DNA from: JBOICV01 sp050740255
GTDB taxonomy: Bacteria; Pseudomonadota; Gammaproteobacteria; Nevskiales; JBOICV01
NCBI GenBank assembly: GCA_050740255.1
Contig: JBOICV010000042.1
Coordinates: 1-47,972, forward strand
Direction of reading: 5' to 3'
DNA: 47,972 nucleotides
A program made the translations under genes and the position numbers. Of the stretch, positions 45,961 to 47,972 are shown in pieces. Position 1 is the stretch's first letter; each line of letters opens with the position of its first letter. The notes under the pieces are model-generated. The model was not told where the DNA came from, made no database searches, and was given only the letters and a program-made list of their open reading frames with translations.

Positions 45961-47972
45961 ATGGTGTTCGCGCGTGCTGTTGCATTGCTAACGCTGGGTG
46001 TGGCGGTAACGCTGAGCGCCTGCAAAGGCGATTACAGCGGCGGGAACGACGGTGATACCGGCCACAGTGGTGCCGGCGGTAGCGGCGGCACTGCCGGCGG
46101 CGGCAGCTTCGCCACGCAGAAAGATTTCTTTGCCGCGCGCGTACAGCCCTCGCTGGACTTCTGCCGCACCTGCCATGTGCCAGGCGGAGTGGGCGATACC
46201 GACAAGGGCCGGCGCTTCATGCTTTCGCGTAACGCCGCGGAAGATTTCGACCGGCTGCAGACGTCGTGGAACGCGCTGGGCAAAGGCGTCGAAAGCAACC
46301 GGATTCTGCTCAAGCCATCGGGTCAGGATCCGGAGCCGCATTCCGGCGGCACGCCTTGGCCCAAGAATGGTCCGGCCTATGCCAATGTGAAAATCATCTT
46401 GAGCTGCTGGGACGATCCGGGGGGCTGTCTGGCATTGATCGGTGGTGGCGGCAGCAATCCGATTAACGAGCTGCCGCTGCTGGGCAACCCCGGCAAACAT
46501 TTTTTCGTGAGCAAGCTTTGTGACGGCGCACCCGACAATACGGCCATAGACTGGACGCAGGATCCGCGCCGCATGCTGCAGCCGGAGGGTGGATTGATCG
46601 ACAGCGAAGATTACGCGGTGCATTTCAACGACCCCTTCGAGCTCTGTCATACGGACACGCTGTTCGAAACCCAGGCGCGGCAAAACGAGTTGCGCGCCGC
46701 GGTGGGTAAGACCCCGATTTATTCCGCCAAGCGTGATCCGGCCACCTGCGGCGAGTGGCGTGCGGCGGTTCAGTCCGGCCACGACTGGATTGCCATGTCG
46801 CCGACCGATTCGCCACGTACCGGTGGTCACGGCAGCGGCGGGCTGCTGGATACGATATACGGCGGCGCCGCCGCAAGTGCCTGGAACAATCTGTGGAAGG
46901 TCTGGGGTTTGAGTGAGCGACCGGAGAACTTCGACGAGCATGTGTTCGAGCGTTACGGCCACACGCCGCCGCCGGCACACATCCACAATCCCTATCCGCT
47001 GCCGGGCGAAGAAAATCAGTTATCGGCAAGCTTCGGCGGCACGGGCCGCCTGCCCTTGGGCTACGCCCAAGGTCGCGACGCCGAAGGGCGCTATAACGGC
47101 AAAGTGGCCCTGAACTGTTTTAGCTGTCACGCCGGCCAGATCGGCAGCGGCGAAATCGCCGGACGTGACGGCAATCTGAATGCGGAGAGCTACGGCCAGA
47201 ATGCCACCGGCAGCTACATGGGCCTGCCCAATACCAATACCGAGCTCGGCGTGCTGATCGCGGACCTCATTAATGCGCAGCAATACGATCTGCTGCCGGG
47301 TGCCGAGAGCAGCCCGCTGCGCATGCCGGCCTTCGGCTACATCCCGCTGGTCAATACCACGCGCGGCACCAATGCGGCCGATACGGAGATTGAGGCCATT
47401 GTCCTCATCCGCGACTTCGACACGCTGAACTTCAATCACGTGCTGAGCTATCCGCTGCACGCCAGCATGGGGGATCAGGACCCGCCGGCCTGGTGGTGGT
47501 TGAGTCACAAAACCCGTTATCTGTGGTTCGGCGGCCACTCCACCGACTCCTCGCGCGGCAATATGTATTTCGGCAGCGTCAACGGCCTCTCCGGCGATCA
47601 GGTCAAGGAGAACGAAGGCATCTTCGAAGACGTGCACCAGTGGACGCTGACCCTTGAAGCGCCGTCTTATCCCGGCAGCGTGGACACGGCGCTGGCGGAG
47701 CAGGGCGCGGTGCTGTTCCACGAAAAAGACTTGTGGGGCGGCGGCGGCAATGACGATATCCCGCGGCCCAAGGGCAATGGTTCCTGCGCGGGCTGCCACG
47801 GCGCTTATGCGCCGCGCTACGCGAACGACAAGCGCTTCCTGCCCGATTCACGACTCGCCGGAACGGTGGGTTACACCGTGCCGATCGAAATTCTGGACAC
47901 CGATCCCGCGCAGGCCGAGGGCTGGGCGCCGGAAATCCGCGAACACGTCTCGACTTTCTGGTGGTCCTACCC
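45961..47972 (+). CDS. Triheme c-type cytochrome lipoprotein, 3' end outside the window
   Basis: At least 670 residues, open to the window edge. AGGAG lies five bases before the ATG. The signal peptide ends TLSAC (lipobox, Cys21), followed by a Gly/Ser/Thr-rich linker. Three CxxCH heme sites are present: CRTCH (68-72), CFSCH (386-390) and CAGCH (609-613). Between them are long non-heme segments rich in Trp, Tyr and Asn (PPAWWWLSHKTRYLWFGGHS). The build, with two widely spaced C-terminal hemes in a ~70 kDa exported protein, recalls RoxA/RoxB rubber oxygenases and di-heme peroxidase-related cytochromes. I cannot confirm which. It has its own upstream gap, divergent from the AraC gene. Confidence 0.85.
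   Translation, partial: MVFARAVALLTLGVAVTLSACKGDYSGGNDGDTGHSGAGGSGGTAGGGSFATQKDFFAARVQPSLDFCRTCHVPGGVGDTDKGRRFMLSRNAAEDFDRLQTSWNALGKGVESNRILLKPSGQDPEPHSGGTPWPKNGPAYANVKIILSCWDDPGGCLALIGGGGSNPINELPLLGNPGKHFFVSKLCDGAPDNTAIDWTQDPRRMLQPEGGLIDSEDYAVHFNDPFELCHTDTLFETQARQNELRAAVGKTPIYSAKRDPATCGEWRAAVQSGHDWIAMSPTDSPRTGGHGSGGLLDTIYGGAAASAWNNLWKVWGLSERPENFDEHVFERYGHTPPPAHIHNPYPLPGEENQLSASFGGTGRLPLGYAQGRDAEGRYNGKVALNCFSCHAGQIGSGEIAGRDGNLNAESYGQNATGSYMGLPNTNTELGVLIADLINAQQYDLLPGAESSPLRMPAFGYIPLVNTTRGTNAADTEIEAIVLIRDFDTLNFNHVLSYPLHASMGDQDPPAWWWLSHKTRYLWFGGHSTDSSRGNMYFGSVNGLSGDQVKENEGIFEDVHQWTLTLEAPSYPGSVDTALAEQGAVLFHEKDLWGGGGNDDIPRPKGNGSCAGCHGAYAPRYANDKRFLPDSRLAGTVGYTVPIEILDTDPAQAEGWAPEIREHVSTFWWSY

Noticed and set aside
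45988..47799. Long minus-strand frames in the last 2 kb
   Set aside because: They lie opposite the triheme cytochrome gene, which has a signal peptide, ribosome-binding site and three CxxCH motifs but no stop inside the window; the minus frames are shadows.

Overview
This window looks like chromosomal DNA from a GC-rich gammaproteobacterium, close to the Pseudomonas / Nevskiales (Solimonas, Steroidobacter) type. This is inferred from the conserved order uvrB / aminotransferase / tRNA-Asn and thrS-infC-rpmI-rplT-pheS-pheT-ihfA-merR-tRNA-Pro, from an AUU-started infC, and from the load of lipid and sterol-like catabolic genes. No prophage, CRISPR array or complete insertion sequence was seen. 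Mobile material is limited to REP-like and MITE-like hairpin elements.

Layout. 1-1.3 kb: the start of an OmpA-associated exported protein and two small secreted proteins, one with a MopE-type metal-binding motif. 1.4-5.1 kb: tRNA-Asn, aspartate aminotransferase and divergent uvrB, then a REP-type repeat and tRNA-Val, whose 3' tail is copied about 136 bp downstream. 5.3-10.4 kb: a MITE-like element, a two-component system, a tiny lipoprotein and two paralogous cysteine-rich exported proteins; two near-identical palindromes lie upstream of these genes. 10.5-11.7 kb: an LbtU-like outer-membrane barrel. 11.8-18.6 kb: a cyclase/ATPase/TPR signalling protein, then a tight trio of a small accessory protein, a cholesterol-oxidase-like GMC flavoenzyme and an alpha/beta hydrolase with a cysteine nucleophile. 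18.7-26.0 kb: the translation and IHF housekeeping block.

26.3-33.4 kb: a class III cyclase tethered through one membrane helix to two PepSY-like domains, then a TetR regulator. The regulator is divergent from a beta-helix lipoprotein and an S15/CocE-type hydrolase, and a seven-bladed FG-GAP propeller protein follows. The two promoters in this block carry the same arrangement: TTGACAACGA followed by a pair of 16-bp boxes related to GTATCCAnnTGGATAC. This points to one regulon under the TetR protein.

33.6-45.8 kb: fatty acyl-CoA degradation. A FadJ-like fusion and an HMwFabG-like reductase come first, then a second TetR gene, divergent across a perfect 22-bp palindrome from acyl-CoA dehydrogenase, an MFE-2-type multifunctional enzyme with three SCP-2 domains, an SCPx-type thiolase and an alpha-methylacyl-CoA racemase-like protein. 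The last four parallel the peroxisomal route for branched acyl chains and sterol side chains. An AraC regulator converges on this run. 46.0 kb to the end: a triheme c-type cytochrome lipoprotein cut by the window edge.
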